In this document: positions 16,164-24,332 of the stretch, piece by piece
How positions within the stretch are numbered: position 1 is the first letter of the stretch
Layout: each line of letters opens with the position of its first letter
Assembly (NCBI GenBank): GCA_020854105.1
Contig: JADZGB010000003.1
Span: 160,392 to 224,391, forward strand
Reading direction: 5' to 3'
Length of the DNA: 64,000 bases
Source: Burkholderiales bacterium
Lineage (GTDB): Bacteria > Pseudomonadota > Gammaproteobacteria > Burkholderiales > SHXO01
Translations under genes and position numbers: made by a program
Notes under the pieces: model-generated
What the model was told of the DNA's origin: nothing
What the model saw: only the letters and a program-made list of their open reading frames with translations
Database searches by the model: none

Positions 16164-17702
16164 TCAGCGTATTCCTTCGCACATCCGCTCGTATGGCTCG
16201 GGCTGGAATTCGACCTCGACATAGCCGGGCCCCCGCGTCTTGGACCACTGCGCAACGGCATCGGCCAGCCGGGAGGCATCGCGCACGTGCCAGGCAGGAA
16301 GTCCGAAGGCCTCCATCACTTTCTGCCAACTGGGATGGGCGATGTCGATCGGCGTACGGGTCAAGCCGTCCTTGAGCGCGCGCGTCGCCACCGAACCAAA
16401 GCGACCATCTGTCATGAGCACGAACAGAATCGGCAATCCACGCTCCACTGCGATACGAATTTCGCCGAGGTACATCGCAATGCCGCCGTCACCAGCCACG
16501 GCCACGACCGTGCGCGACGGATCGTGCATCGCAGCACCGATCGCCATCGGCACGGAGGTGCCCATGTAGCGTCCCTGGGCCGAGAACAGGCACCCGTTTA
16601 CATGCGAGGCGCGCCAAACGTGCTCGCCTATTGTGCAGAAGTAGCCGGTATCCATGACCAGCTGTACATCCCGGCCCAAACACTTCTCCATTACCTGGAA
16701 GGCGGCACCCGGGAGGAACCCCCGGACCAAGGTCTGATCCAGGCGTTGAAGGCACGACTGTAGCGGGTCCAGTCCCCAACGCTTTGCACGCAGTAGCTCC
16801 CAGATCCGTTCGTCGATGTCTGCCGCACGAGCGGCAAAGCCGAATGCTTCGATACCCGGAGGCCCGGCCGCATCGATGTTCACCGCCGGACAATGAAAGG
16901 GGCGGGTGGAAAGCAATTCGTTCGGCCGCAGGCCCAACCCCAGGACCAGATCCGCCTGCGGCAATACGCACCGCTCTGCCGTGAGCTCCAGTCCCACGCC
17001 GGTGTATACGCCCGCGGCATGCTCCAGGCGTTCGTCCACCACACCCTTTGCGGCGGCAGTGCAGAAAACCGGCATGTTCAGACGCGCCAGATCTGAACCC
17101 CATCCTCGGCGCACCGCCAGACTGCCCGCGATGACCACCGGCCGTCGCGAGGCGGCTAGCAGGGTCAGCAAGTCTTCCGACTGGTCGCGCACATGGGCAG
17201 GAGAAGGAACTGGCTCCTCCGTGGCTTCGGCACCGGCGAGTTCGAGGATCACCGGTCCTGGAACTTCCGACTCAGCCCACCCGGCAAGCGCTCGGAAATC
17301 AGGGCCGCGCTGGGATAGCACCCGAGCCCCCTTTGCCACGGCGCCGGTCAACAGGACATGGTCGAGCCGCTTGTGTGCCTTCTCGGGTCCCGCCGATCGC
17401 GGGTAGGCCTCGGTGAGGGCCAGCATCGGCCAGGCATCGAGGCTCGCCACCGCAAGGCCCGGCACCATGTTCGCGAGCCCCGGCCCCTTGATGCTGTACG
17501 CGACGCCGCTTCGGCCTGCAAGACGGCCGTCCGTCGCGGCCATGATGGCAGCGCTGCCTTCGAAGTAGGTCCGGACCGGATCGACGCCGCGCTTCTCGAG
17601 TTCATCGAGAACAGACAGGATCGCCCCGCTGCCCGTAATGCCGTAGACGTAGCGAACGCCGTGACCGGCGATATCCTCGGCGAGCCGCGCGAACTCGCTC
17701 AT
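16164..17702 (-). CDS. Thiamine-diphosphate-dependent enzyme (acetolactate synthase-like)
   Basis: 512 residues from ATG 17702, which overlaps the dehydrogenase stop by ATGA. The three-domain plan of the IlvB/benzoylformate decarboxylase family is visible. The N-terminal PYR domain has YVYGITGSGA and the activating Glu in YFEGSAAIMA. The middle domain has RRPVVIAGSLA. The C-terminal PP domain has VVAVAGDGGIAMYLGE. The usual Asn pair ending the Mg/ThDP motif is TD here (LFVLMTDGRFG), which is unusual. It is not ordinary acetolactate synthase: no regulatory subunit and a glycan-operon location. It could make or decarboxylate a 2-keto acid used as an acyl or side-chain donor. Confidence 0.85.
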   Translation of the reverse strand: MSEFARLAEDIAGHGVRYVYGITGSGAILSVLDELEKRGVDPVRTYFEGSAAIMAATDGRLAGRSGVAYSIKGPGLANMVPGLAVASLDAWPMLALTEAYPRSAGPEKAHKRLDHVLLTGAVAKGARVLSQRGPDFRALAGWAESEVPGPVILELAGAEATEEPVPSPAHVRDQSEDLLTLLAASRRPVVIAGSLAVRRGWGSDLARLNMPVFCTAAAKGVVDERLEHAAGVYTGVGLELTAERCVLPQADLVLGLGLRPNELLSTRPFHCPAVNIDAAGPPGIEAFGFAARAADIDERIWELLRAKRWGLDPLQSCLQRLDQTLVRGFLPGAAFQVMEKCLGRDVQLVMDTGYFCTIGEHVWRASHVNGCLFSAQGRYMGTSVPMAIGAAMHDPSRTVVAVAGDGGIAMYLGEIRIAVERGLPILFVLMTDGRFGSVATRALKDGLTRTPIDIAHPSWQKVMEAFGLPAWHVRDASRLADAVAQWSKTRGPGYVEVEFQPEPYERMCEGIR

Positions 17703-18637
17703 CCTCCGAGGACCTGCTGAATCTTCTCGGCTGCCCGCCGGCAGACGATGCGCACGGCATCGGGGCTGAACCCGCCGCAATGAGGCGTGATGATGAGGTT
17801 ATCGTGCGTCCTGGCGTACTCGACGAGCGGATGATTCGACACATCGGGCTCTCCCTCCAGCACGTCAACTCCCGCCGCCGCGATACGCCCGTCCGTGAGC
17901 GCATCACGTAGCGCGACCTCGTCCACCAACGCGCCACGTGATGTGTTGACGAATATCGCGCCGTGCTTGAACTGGTCGAGCAATTGCTTCGATACCATGC
18001 CCCTCGTCTCCTCCGACAGGTGCACGTGGATCGAGACGAAGTCGGACGAGGCGACGAGCGACTGGAGCGATCGGCGTTCGACGCCTGGCGGAAGCGTCGC
18101 CTGGTGAGGATCGTGGGCGAGCACGGACATGCCGAATGCCTGGCCATAGCGCGACATCCATCCGCCGATGCGGCCGCACCCGATCAATCCCAGCACCTTT
18201 CCCTTCAGCATCGTGCCCGGAAACTCCTCGCGCACCCAGCGCCCCGACTCGGTATGCCGCAAGGCGCCTTTCAGATTGCGCGCGCATGCCATCAGCAGTG
18301 CCCACGACAACTCCGCGGCCGGCGTGATGTTCCGCAGCAGGTCGGGATCCTCCTTCAACGTTCGCACCGGCACGTTGCGCTGCGCGAGCACCCGCCGAGC
18401 GATGTGATCCGAACCCGTTGTCGCACAGCTGACGATCTTCAAGCGCGGGGCGGTCTGCACCATGGCGTCGGAGATGCGGGTCTTCATGGACGCATCGAGG
18501 AGCGCATCGGCCTCCTTCAACGCGGCGGCGACCGCGTCGTCATTTGCTTCCACATGCCGCACCAGCCAGGGCGGCGACAGGACCGTGCGCGCAGCTTCCA
18601 ATCCCTCCTGGCTGCCGAGATAGATCACCAGTGCCAT
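17699..18637 (-). CDS. D-isomer-specific 2-hydroxyacid dehydrogenase
   Basis: 312 residues. Family blocks: LKGKVLGLIGCGRIGGWMSRY (NAD-binding GxGxxG), HVHLSEETRGMVS, FVNTSRGALVDE with the substrate-binding Arg, VDVLEGEP with the Glu, and NLIITPHCGGFS with the catalytic His. It reduces a 2-keto acid to a D-2-hydroxyacid, or the reverse, using NAD(P)H. Translational coupling to the thiamine-diphosphate enzyme gene (4-base overlap) suggests the two act on the same small keto acid. Phosphoglycerate dehydrogenase activity is possible, but there is no ACT domain and the context points to glycan tailoring. Confidence 0.88.
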   Translation of the reverse strand: MALVIYLGSQEGLEAARTVLSPPWLVRHVEANDDAVAAALKEADALLDASMKTRISDAMVQTAPRLKIVSCATTGSDHIARRVLAQRNVPVRTLKEDPDLLRNITPAAELSWALLMACARNLKGALRHTESGRWVREEFPGTMLKGKVLGLIGCGRIGGWMSRYGQAFGMSVLAHDPHQATLPPGVERRSLQSLVASSDFVSIHVHLSEETRGMVSKQLLDQFKHGAIFVNTSRGALVDEVALRDALTDGRIAAAGVDVLEGEPDVSNHPLVEYARTHDNLIITPHCGGFSPDAVRIVCRRAAEKIQQVLGG

Positions 18638-18670
18638 GCTGAGCCTTGACCGTTCATCGCGCTTTGCGCT

Positions 18671-19588
18671 TCAGTTCGCCTTCGCCAGCCAGAAGTAAAG
18701 ATAGTCGCCCGTGCCAGCCTGCTCCAGGCTCGCTTGCCAGGATCGTTCCATGACCGACGGGACCTCGGGTAGCGGATCCGCGCCACCCGGGCGCTTGTCA
18801 CGCAGCCAGCGCAGGGCGTTGGACAAACCGAAACGGTGCACGCATCGCGCTTCGATCACACGCAACCCGGCTCGTTGCGCGCACACCTGGAAGGAATCCA
18901 CGTCGAAGTACCAGCGATGCACCGTCCGGTAGAAGAAGGCTGGGTAATCCGCGGGCAGCAGATCCATGAGCACGTCCCTGCGATTGGGCGTACTCACGAG
19001 TGCGCGCCCGCCAGTCCCCAGAAGATGCGCGATCCCGAGCAGAAAATCGAGGGGGTCAGACACGTGCTCGATCACGCTGAAGCTGAACACGAAGTCCGCG
19101 TCGCCCATCCCAGCTTCGACCGCCTCAGGGCAGGTCGAAAAGGCCTGGTGGCCTCGTTCCCGCAGCGAATCGTGATACCCGACGCAGGGCTCGATCGCCA
19201 CCGTCGTGCATGCCAGTCCGGCAACGTGATCCAGGAAGCTACCCGCGGCACAACCGACATCGACTACCGTGCGGCCTCGCAGGTTCTCGGGCCAGAGCAC
19301 CTTGAGGTTCGCCAACTGCAGTACGTCGTGCGAGGCGAGGTACTCTCTGGCCGCCTCTCCTGCTGCGAGCAGCTCGCGATAACGGGCCGACACGTAGATG
19401 TCGCCACCATGACAGTGCTGTTCCGACAGTCTCTCCACCGAGCAGCCGGCGCAGCGAGCAACCACCGCGGAGTCAGGCGACAGACGCCCGAACGCACCAT
19501 CGCGTACCGCACCGGTGCGCACCGGACGCCACTCGACGGATCCGCAGATCTCGCACGGTGCGAACCCGATGTCCGCGACTCCCGTCAT
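18671..19588 (-). CDS. SAM-dependent methyltransferase with N-terminal zinc-ribbon-like Cys motif
   Basis: 305 residues from ATG 19588, preceded by AAGGAG; the ORF-track form starts inside neuC. The N-terminus has FAPCEICGS and ARCAGCSVE, two CxxC pairs that can bind zinc, as in sugar C-methyltransferases. The SAM fold follows: VVDVGCAAGSFLDHVAGL, FVFSFSVIEHVSDPLDFLL and GGRALVSTPNRRDVLMD, then a C-terminal YFWLAKAN strand. Methyltransferases of this type modify sugars or nucleotide sugars. It lies 34 bases after neuC and 33 bases before the dehydrogenase gene, so it likely modifies the nonulosonate or its precursor. Confidence 0.82.
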   Translation of the reverse strand: MTGVADIGFAPCEICGSVEWRPVRTGAVRDGAFGRLSPDSAVVARCAGCSVERLSEQHCHGGDIYVSARYRELLAAGEAAREYLASHDVLQLANLKVLWPENLRGRTVVDVGCAAGSFLDHVAGLACTTVAIEPCVGYHDSLRERGHQAFSTCPEAVEAGMGDADFVFSFSVIEHVSDPLDFLLGIAHLLGTGGRALVSTPNRRDVLMDLLPADYPAFFYRTVHRWYFDVDSFQVCAQRAGLRVIEARCVHRFGLSNALRWLRDKRPGGADPLPEVPSVMERSWQASLEQAGTGDYLYFWLAKAN

Positions 19589-19622
19589 CGCCTCTCCTTG
19601 CTGCTCGGCATCCCGCGATTCC

Positions 19623-20789
19623 TCATGCGGGAAGATAGTTGAGGCGCTTCTCGATGCTGAGCGGCACCTCAGCGAGCACGTCTGCGATCCTGGCACCTGC
19701 CGACCCATCACCGAACATGAGCGACCGCGGATAACGACCATGATCGAGTTGGCGGAGGATCGCCGCTTCGATTGCGCGGGCATCATGGGGCGCATCGACC
19801 ACGTTCGATGCGCGCTCCCGGCCTCGCTGCCGGCTGCCGATGTTCACGCACGGCACGCCGAGAAAGGCCCCCTCCCGCAATCCCGAGGATGAATTCCCCA
19901 CCAGACAGTGAGCGTTGTTGATCAGCCGCGCATAGTCCTCGGGGCTGAAGTTGCGGTAGAAGTGCATGTAGTCGGGCCGGTGGCGCTCTCGGAACACACG
20001 CAAGCCCTTGGCTACGTCGTCCGAGCCTGCATCGACGTTGGGCCACAGCCATGCCACCTGCAGACCGCGCTTGCCCATGGCTGCGACCGCCTGCAGTGTC
20101 TCGTTGACCTGCTTGAAGCCCTCGCCGTACTCCGTGGTCACCGGGTGCTGCAGGACCACCATATAGGGTTTGGCGGGGTCGAGCGGTGCACCGACGCCCT
20201 TGTAGCGCTCCAGCAACTCATAGGTGATCGAAAGGTCCGCTTCAGCGAGCAAGTCGATGGCAGGACAGCCCGTCAGGTGGATGGCGCCCGGATCCTCGCC
20301 CATGCGGATGAGGTACTCGCGGGCGCGCTCGGTCGCCGGAAAGTGGATGTGGGCCAGTTTCGTGATTGCGTGCCGGACGCTCTCGTCGATGGAGCCTGTC
20401 ACCTCGCCGCCCTGAGTGTGCGCGAGCGGGATGTTCATGTAGCTCGATGCCACCGCAGTGGCGAGAGTCTCGAAGCGATCCGCGACAGTGAGGACGACGT
20501 CGGGCTTCAGATTCTCGAAATGAGTTGCCAACTCCACGATCGCCAGCCCGGTGGACTTGGCCATCGTCGTCGGCGTCTCACCCTCGACAATCGAATGGAC
20601 CACGCTGTCCGGCTCGAAACCGTCGGCGCGGATGATCTTGATCGCCTCTCCGAAGCGATACAGCAGCGCAGATGCACCGACGATGAGCTGGAGTCGGAGG
20701 CCCGAATGGGCCTTCGCGGCACGCAGGAAACTCTTGATACGCCCGTAGTTGGCGCGGCTGTTCACCACGACGCAGATCTTGCGGGTCAC
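19623..20789 (-). CDS. Hydrolysing UDP-N-acetylglucosamine 2-epimerase (NeuC/LegG-like)
   Basis: 388 residues. NeuC-family blocks: VVNSRANYGRIKSFL at the N-terminus, LTVADRFETLATAVA, IPLAHTQGGEVTGSIDESVR, HAITKLAHIHFPATERAREY, LTGCPAID and VGNSSSGLREGAFLG. These enzymes hydrolyse a UDP-HexNAc with inversion at C2 to give free ManNAc or a derivative, the precursor for NeuB-type condensation. It overlaps the neuB-like gene by 4 bases. No LegB/LegC-type dehydratase or aminotransferase gene for a diamino precursor is in the window, so the substrate may be UDP-GlcNAc itself or come from genes elsewhere. Confidence 0.88.
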   Translation of the reverse strand: MTRKICVVVNSRANYGRIKSFLRAAKAHSGLRLQLIVGASALLYRFGEAIKIIRADGFEPDSVVHSIVEGETPTTMAKSTGLAIVELATHFENLKPDVVLTVADRFETLATAVASSYMNIPLAHTQGGEVTGSIDESVRHAITKLAHIHFPATERAREYLIRMGEDPGAIHLTGCPAIDLLAEADLSITYELLERYKGVGAPLDPAKPYMVVLQHPVTTEYGEGFKQVNETLQAVAAMGKRGLQVAWLWPNVDAGSDDVAKGLRVFRERHRPDYMHFYRNFSPEDYARLINNAHCLVGNSSSGLREGAFLGVPCVNIGSRQRGRERASNVVDAPHDARAIEAAILRQLDHGRYPRSLMFGDGSAGARIADVLAEVPLSIEKRLNYLPA

Positions 20790-21832
20790 GACGCGAGGTC
20801 CTCCCAGTTAAGCAACCGGCCCGGCACGACGTCGCGGCGCAGTTTCATGCCGACAAGCTTGGCGAGTTGATCCGCGGGTATGCCGGTCGCCGGCTTCTTC
20901 AGCGTCAGCATATCGGCGGTCAGCGCGGTGCCGGCAGGAAGCGCCCGGGAGGGTGCGATGCTCTTTCCGAAGGTGTTGCGCATGGCGGACAACCCGTCCG
21001 CCATGGCGTCCTTGTCCACCGGGTGCGCGTCCATCAGCGCGAAGCTGTCCCTCGCATCCCGGACGCGAGAGAACTGCTCGAACGTCACGGAAGCCGGCAC
21101 GTCGGGGCCGAAGACGCGGGGGTGGAAGGTGACGTGAAGCTCGACGATGTCACAACCCCGGGCGATGGCCGCGATTGCCGGGTACTCGCTGGCCGAGTGG
21201 TCGGACAGTCCGATCGGACAATCATAGCGGCGCCTCAACTCGTCGAGCACGTTCAGCCCGACTTCCTGCAAAGGCGTCGGATACTTGCTGGTGCACTGAA
21301 ACAGCACGAGCTGCGCACCTCGGGCGCGCAGGCGAGCGAACGCCTCGTCGATCTCTTCCCAGCGGCTCATGCCCGTACTGAGCAGGATCGGCCCGCCCGC
21401 TCCGAGCATCGCCTCGAGCAAATCCAGCGACTTCACTTCGCCAGATCCGACTTTCCACCCCGGAACGCCGAGTCTCGCGAGCATCTCGACTGCCATCACG
21501 CTGAAGGGCGAGCTCAGGAATACGAGGTTACGTGCTCGCGCATGCTCCGCAAGGCCAGCCCACTGCGCCTCGGAGAACTCCATTCGGCGCCAGTACGCGA
21601 ATCGCGTCTCGTCCTGTCGCGAAAATCTCACCCGGAATGGTTCGTCGAGGGTCGATTCGGCGGCAGCGATATGGGTCTGGAACTTGATTGCATCCGCACC
21701 AGCGTCAGCGGCCGCATCGATGAAGGCATGCGCCATTCCGAGCGAGCCATCGTGGCTCTGGGAAACCTCTGCGACCAAGAACGTGCGGTGACCGGGACCA
21801 ACCGGCTGATCACCGAGGAGGATCGTATTCAT
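20786..21832 (-). CDS. N-acetylneuraminate synthase family protein with SAF domain (NeuB-like)
   Basis: 348 residues: a TIM-barrel NeuB domain followed by an SAF (antifreeze-like) domain near the C-terminus (SIAPSRALPAGTALTADML). Core blocks include LVAEVSQSHDGSL, DAIKFQTHIA, KVGSGEVKSLDLLEA, LLSTGMSRWEEI and IGLSDHSASEYPAI. The metal-binding histidines of LSDHS and of the E-x-H-x-T block remain, but the usual EKH is ELH and the usual GPDH is GPDV (HPRVFGPDVPAS). This hints at an altered substrate. The reaction expected is condensation of a mannosamine-type sugar with phosphoenolpyruvate to a nine-carbon acid. It follows the flippase gene by 13 bases. Confidence 0.87.
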   Translation of the reverse strand: MNTILLGDQPVGPGHRTFLVAEVSQSHDGSLGMAHAFIDAAADAGADAIKFQTHIAAAESTLDEPFRVRFSRQDETRFAYWRRMEFSEAQWAGLAEHARARNLVFLSSPFSVMAVEMLARLGVPGWKVGSGEVKSLDLLEAMLGAGGPILLSTGMSRWEEIDEAFARLRARGAQLVLFQCTSKYPTPLQEVGLNVLDELRRRYDCPIGLSDHSASEYPAIAAIARGCDIVELHVTFHPRVFGPDVPASVTFEQFSRVRDARDSFALMDAHPVDKDAMADGLSAMRNTFGKSIAPSRALPAGTALTADMLTLKKPATGIPADQLAKLVGMKLRRDVVPGRLLNWEDLAS

Positions 21833-21845
21833 CGTCGATCAGGAA

Positions 21846-23645
21846 TCATGCAGCCGAGGCGACCTGGACCATCTCGCGGAAGCGAGGGTTACGGGCGACG
21901 AGGTCGCCGAACGTACCCTGGGCCGCCACCTGGCCTTTGTCCAGCAGGAAGATGTGATCACATCCCTGCACCGTGGAGAGGCGGTGGGCGATCACGATCA
22001 CCGTCACCTCGTTGTGCAGATTATGCACCGCTTCCATGACGGCCTGTTCCGTCACGTTGTCCAGCGCGCTGGTCGCCTCGTCGAGGATCAGTACCTGCGG
22101 GCGGTGGTAGAGCGCCCGCGCGATGCCAATACGCTGCCGCTGCCCGCCGGACAGGCGTACGCCGCGTTCGCCGACGACGGTTTCGTACCCCCGAGGCAGC
22201 TCCCGCATCACGAACTCATGCAGGTTGGCGATGCGCGCGGCGTGCTCGACTTGTCCGATATCGATCTGATCCACAGGAACTCCGAACGCGATATTCGAGG
22301 CGACGCTGTCGTCGGTCAGGTAGATGCTCTGCGGCACGTAGCCGAGGATGCGCTGCCACGATCGCAGGTTGGCCTTCGTGATCGTGACTCCATCCACGCG
22401 CACCTGACCCGACTGGGGCCACAACAACCCCAGCAACACATCGACTGTCGTGGTCTTGCCCGAGCCCGTGGTGCCGACGAGTCCGATGGTGGCGCGTGCC
22501 GGAATGATGAGGCTCAGCTCTTGCAGTACGGTACGGCTCGACTTCGGATAGGCGTAGACGATTCCGTCCAGCACGATATCGCGCTCGAGCTTCATTGCAT
22601 CACGGCTTGCTTCGGACTCCGCCGGAGGAGACCCGAGCGCCATCAGATCGGCGTGGATCGCATCCAGCGCGGGACCGGCGAAGCGCAGCGTGGACAGATG
22701 GGCGTAGACCTGCTGAATGGCGGGCATCAGCCTATAGCTCGCCAAAGCATAGAGGCCGATGATGGGGAGGGCCCCCTGCAGCCCCCCGGCGGTGCGCATC
22801 AGATAGAGGACCACCGCCAGCATGCCGCCGAAGGCCAGGATCTCCAGGAGATAGCGTGGCAGCTGTTTCGCCAACTGGGCAGTCGTCACCTGCTGCGCGT
22901 AGCGGTGAGCGGGGGCCTCGTAGCGTTTGGCGACGATGCGCTCGAGGCCGGAGATCTTCACTTCCTTGATCCCGCCAAACGCCTCCGCGAGCGTCTTGAA
23001 CAGCAGCTGTCGCGCCTCGACCCGCTCCTTTCCCAGCCGTCCCAGTCGCTGCCGCAGCAGTAGGTAGATAAGCCCATATCCAATCCCAAGGCCAAGCGTG
23101 ACGCACAGAGCGAGAAAAGGATCGGCGACTACGAGCAGCACCAGCAGAGCGAGCGCGACCGCCGCCTGCGCCACGAGTTGCATGAATGGTATCAGCGCGT
23201 TGCGAATCACCTCGTGCACTTCGGTGAGGACCACCTTGCCGAATTCGGCACTGTGGCGATCGAGGAATGCCTCGTACGGCTGGTGGAGATAGGCTGTTAC
23301 GAGTCGCTTGCCCAGCGAGTACTCGCGCATGTGCGTGTAGCGCAGCAGGGCCCAGGTCGTCATCGCCTTGAATGCAATGGACAGTACCAGGGCGGCGAAC
23401 ACCAATACCCCGAGGAAGAAGAGGAACGCGTCCGGATTCGTGAAGCCCAGGCCCTCGTAGGCCGCGGAAAGGTAGTGGTTATCGCTCACCACGTCGGGAT
23501 TGGCAGCGACTGAGATGAAGGGCATGATCGAGGCCACGCCGACCGCGTCGAGCACACCCATCACCAGGATCAGTCCGACCAGCAGGTATGCATGGCGGCG
23601 CTCGCGGGCCGACAGCAGCTGCAGGATCTTTCGGATCACGTCCAC
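21846..23645 (-). CDS. ABC transporter, fused membrane and ATPase domains (PglK/MsbA-like flippase)
   Basis: 599 residues from GTG 23645, preceded by GTGGAGA; the ORF-track start is about 55 residues earlier in low-complexity sequence. Residues 1-320 form an exporter-type membrane domain with about six helices (first AYLLVGLILVMGVLDAVG). The ATPase has Walker A VGTTGSGKTTTVD, signature VRLSGGQRQRIGIARAL, Walker B VLILDEATSALD and H-loop VIVIAHRLSTV. As the first gene of the glycan operon it probably flips a lipid-linked oligosaccharide across the inner membrane, as PglK does. No Wzx-type flippase is seen in the window. Confidence 0.88.
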   Translation of the reverse strand: MDVIRKILQLLSARERRHAYLLVGLILVMGVLDAVGVASIMPFISVAANPDVVSDNHYLSAAYEGLGFTNPDAFLFFLGVLVFAALVLSIAFKAMTTWALLRYTHMREYSLGKRLVTAYLHQPYEAFLDRHSAEFGKVVLTEVHEVIRNALIPFMQLVAQAAVALALLVLLVVADPFLALCVTLGLGIGYGLIYLLLRQRLGRLGKERVEARQLLFKTLAEAFGGIKEVKISGLERIVAKRYEAPAHRYAQQVTTAQLAKQLPRYLLEILAFGGMLAVVLYLMRTAGGLQGALPIIGLYALASYRLMPAIQQVYAHLSTLRFAGPALDAIHADLMALGSPPAESEASRDAMKLERDIVLDGIVYAYPKSSRTVLQELSLIIPARATIGLVGTTGSGKTTTVDVLLGLLWPQSGQVRVDGVTITKANLRSWQRILGYVPQSIYLTDDSVASNIAFGVPVDQIDIGQVEHAARIANLHEFVMRELPRGYETVVGERGVRLSGGQRQRIGIARALYHRPQVLILDEATSALDNVTEQAVMEAVHNLHNEVTVIVIAHRLSTVQGCDHIFLLDKGQVAAQGTFGDLVARNPRFREMVQVASAA

Positions 23646-23816
23646 GTTGGTTGTCTCCACTGGCGGGACTGGCTGTACCGCCGTTTCTCGCCGGACGGTG
23701 GCGAGGCGGTCGGAAGCGCTGGCGCGCACCACGCGGCGACGCGACGGCGCGCGATCATAGCACGCCGGCGGCCTCATCCGGCCGCTCGAACATTGCGAAA
23801 CGCAGCCGGGCACGGC

Positions 23817-24146
23817 TCATTGGCCGTACTGGGTATTCACCCAGCTCCGATATGCGCCGCGGGTCACCTCGCGGACCCGCTGGCCGTTGTGCAGGTACCA
23901 GCGCAGCGTCCCGCGCAGACCGCCCTCGAAGGTCTCCGACGCCCGCCAGCCCAATTCGCCGTGCAGCGTCGAGGCATCGACCGCCGCCAGCGCCGCATCG
24001 ACCGCCGCCAGCGCCGAGAGGTTGCAGGGATTGCCGGCGCAGGTCAACTTGTCGAGATTGACCAGCGGCTCGTCCCGCTCCCGGAGTCACTCCAGGACGA
24101 AGTTCGAGCCGATGAACCTGGTGCCACCGGTGACGAGGATGGTCAT
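23817..24146 (-). pseudogene. rmlB: Remnant of rmlB (dTDP-glucose 4,6-dehydratase)
   Basis: From ATG 24146 the frame reads MTILVTGGTRFIGSNFVLE, then TGA where RmlB has Trp, then LRERDEPLVNLDKLT and AGNPCNLSALAAVD. After a duplicated 21-base segment the same frame passes directly to LGWRASETFEGGLRGTLRWY, and ends SWVNTQYGQ, the C-terminus of RmlB. Some 230 or more internal residues, including the TxxYxxxK active site, are missing. The nonsense codon is at 24087-24089. All the remaining sequence is in one frame, so this is a deletion relic with an added point mutation. Only the part after the stop shows in the ORF track. Confidence 0.88.
23974..24015. repeat. 21-base tandem duplication inside the rmlB remnant
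   Basis: The 21-mer gcatcgaccgccgccagcgcc occurs twice in direct succession, encoding ALAAVDA twice on the minus strand. It sits exactly where the N-terminal and C-terminal pieces of the rmlB relic meet, so it may be part of the deletion scar. Confidence 0.8.
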
Positions 24147-24332
24147 CCCGGTGCCAAGCCTGGGGCGAACCCGGCGGGCGGACGGCGGGACACACCGCGG
24201 GCAACGCCTGGAAGACAGGCCAGAACTCGACGTGTCACGTGGCCTCAGGACACGGGTGAGATAATCGGGAAGCCTTCTTGCTTTCGCCGATGCTGGCGAA
24301 TGCCAATCCGCCTGTCAAACGATCCATTCATC

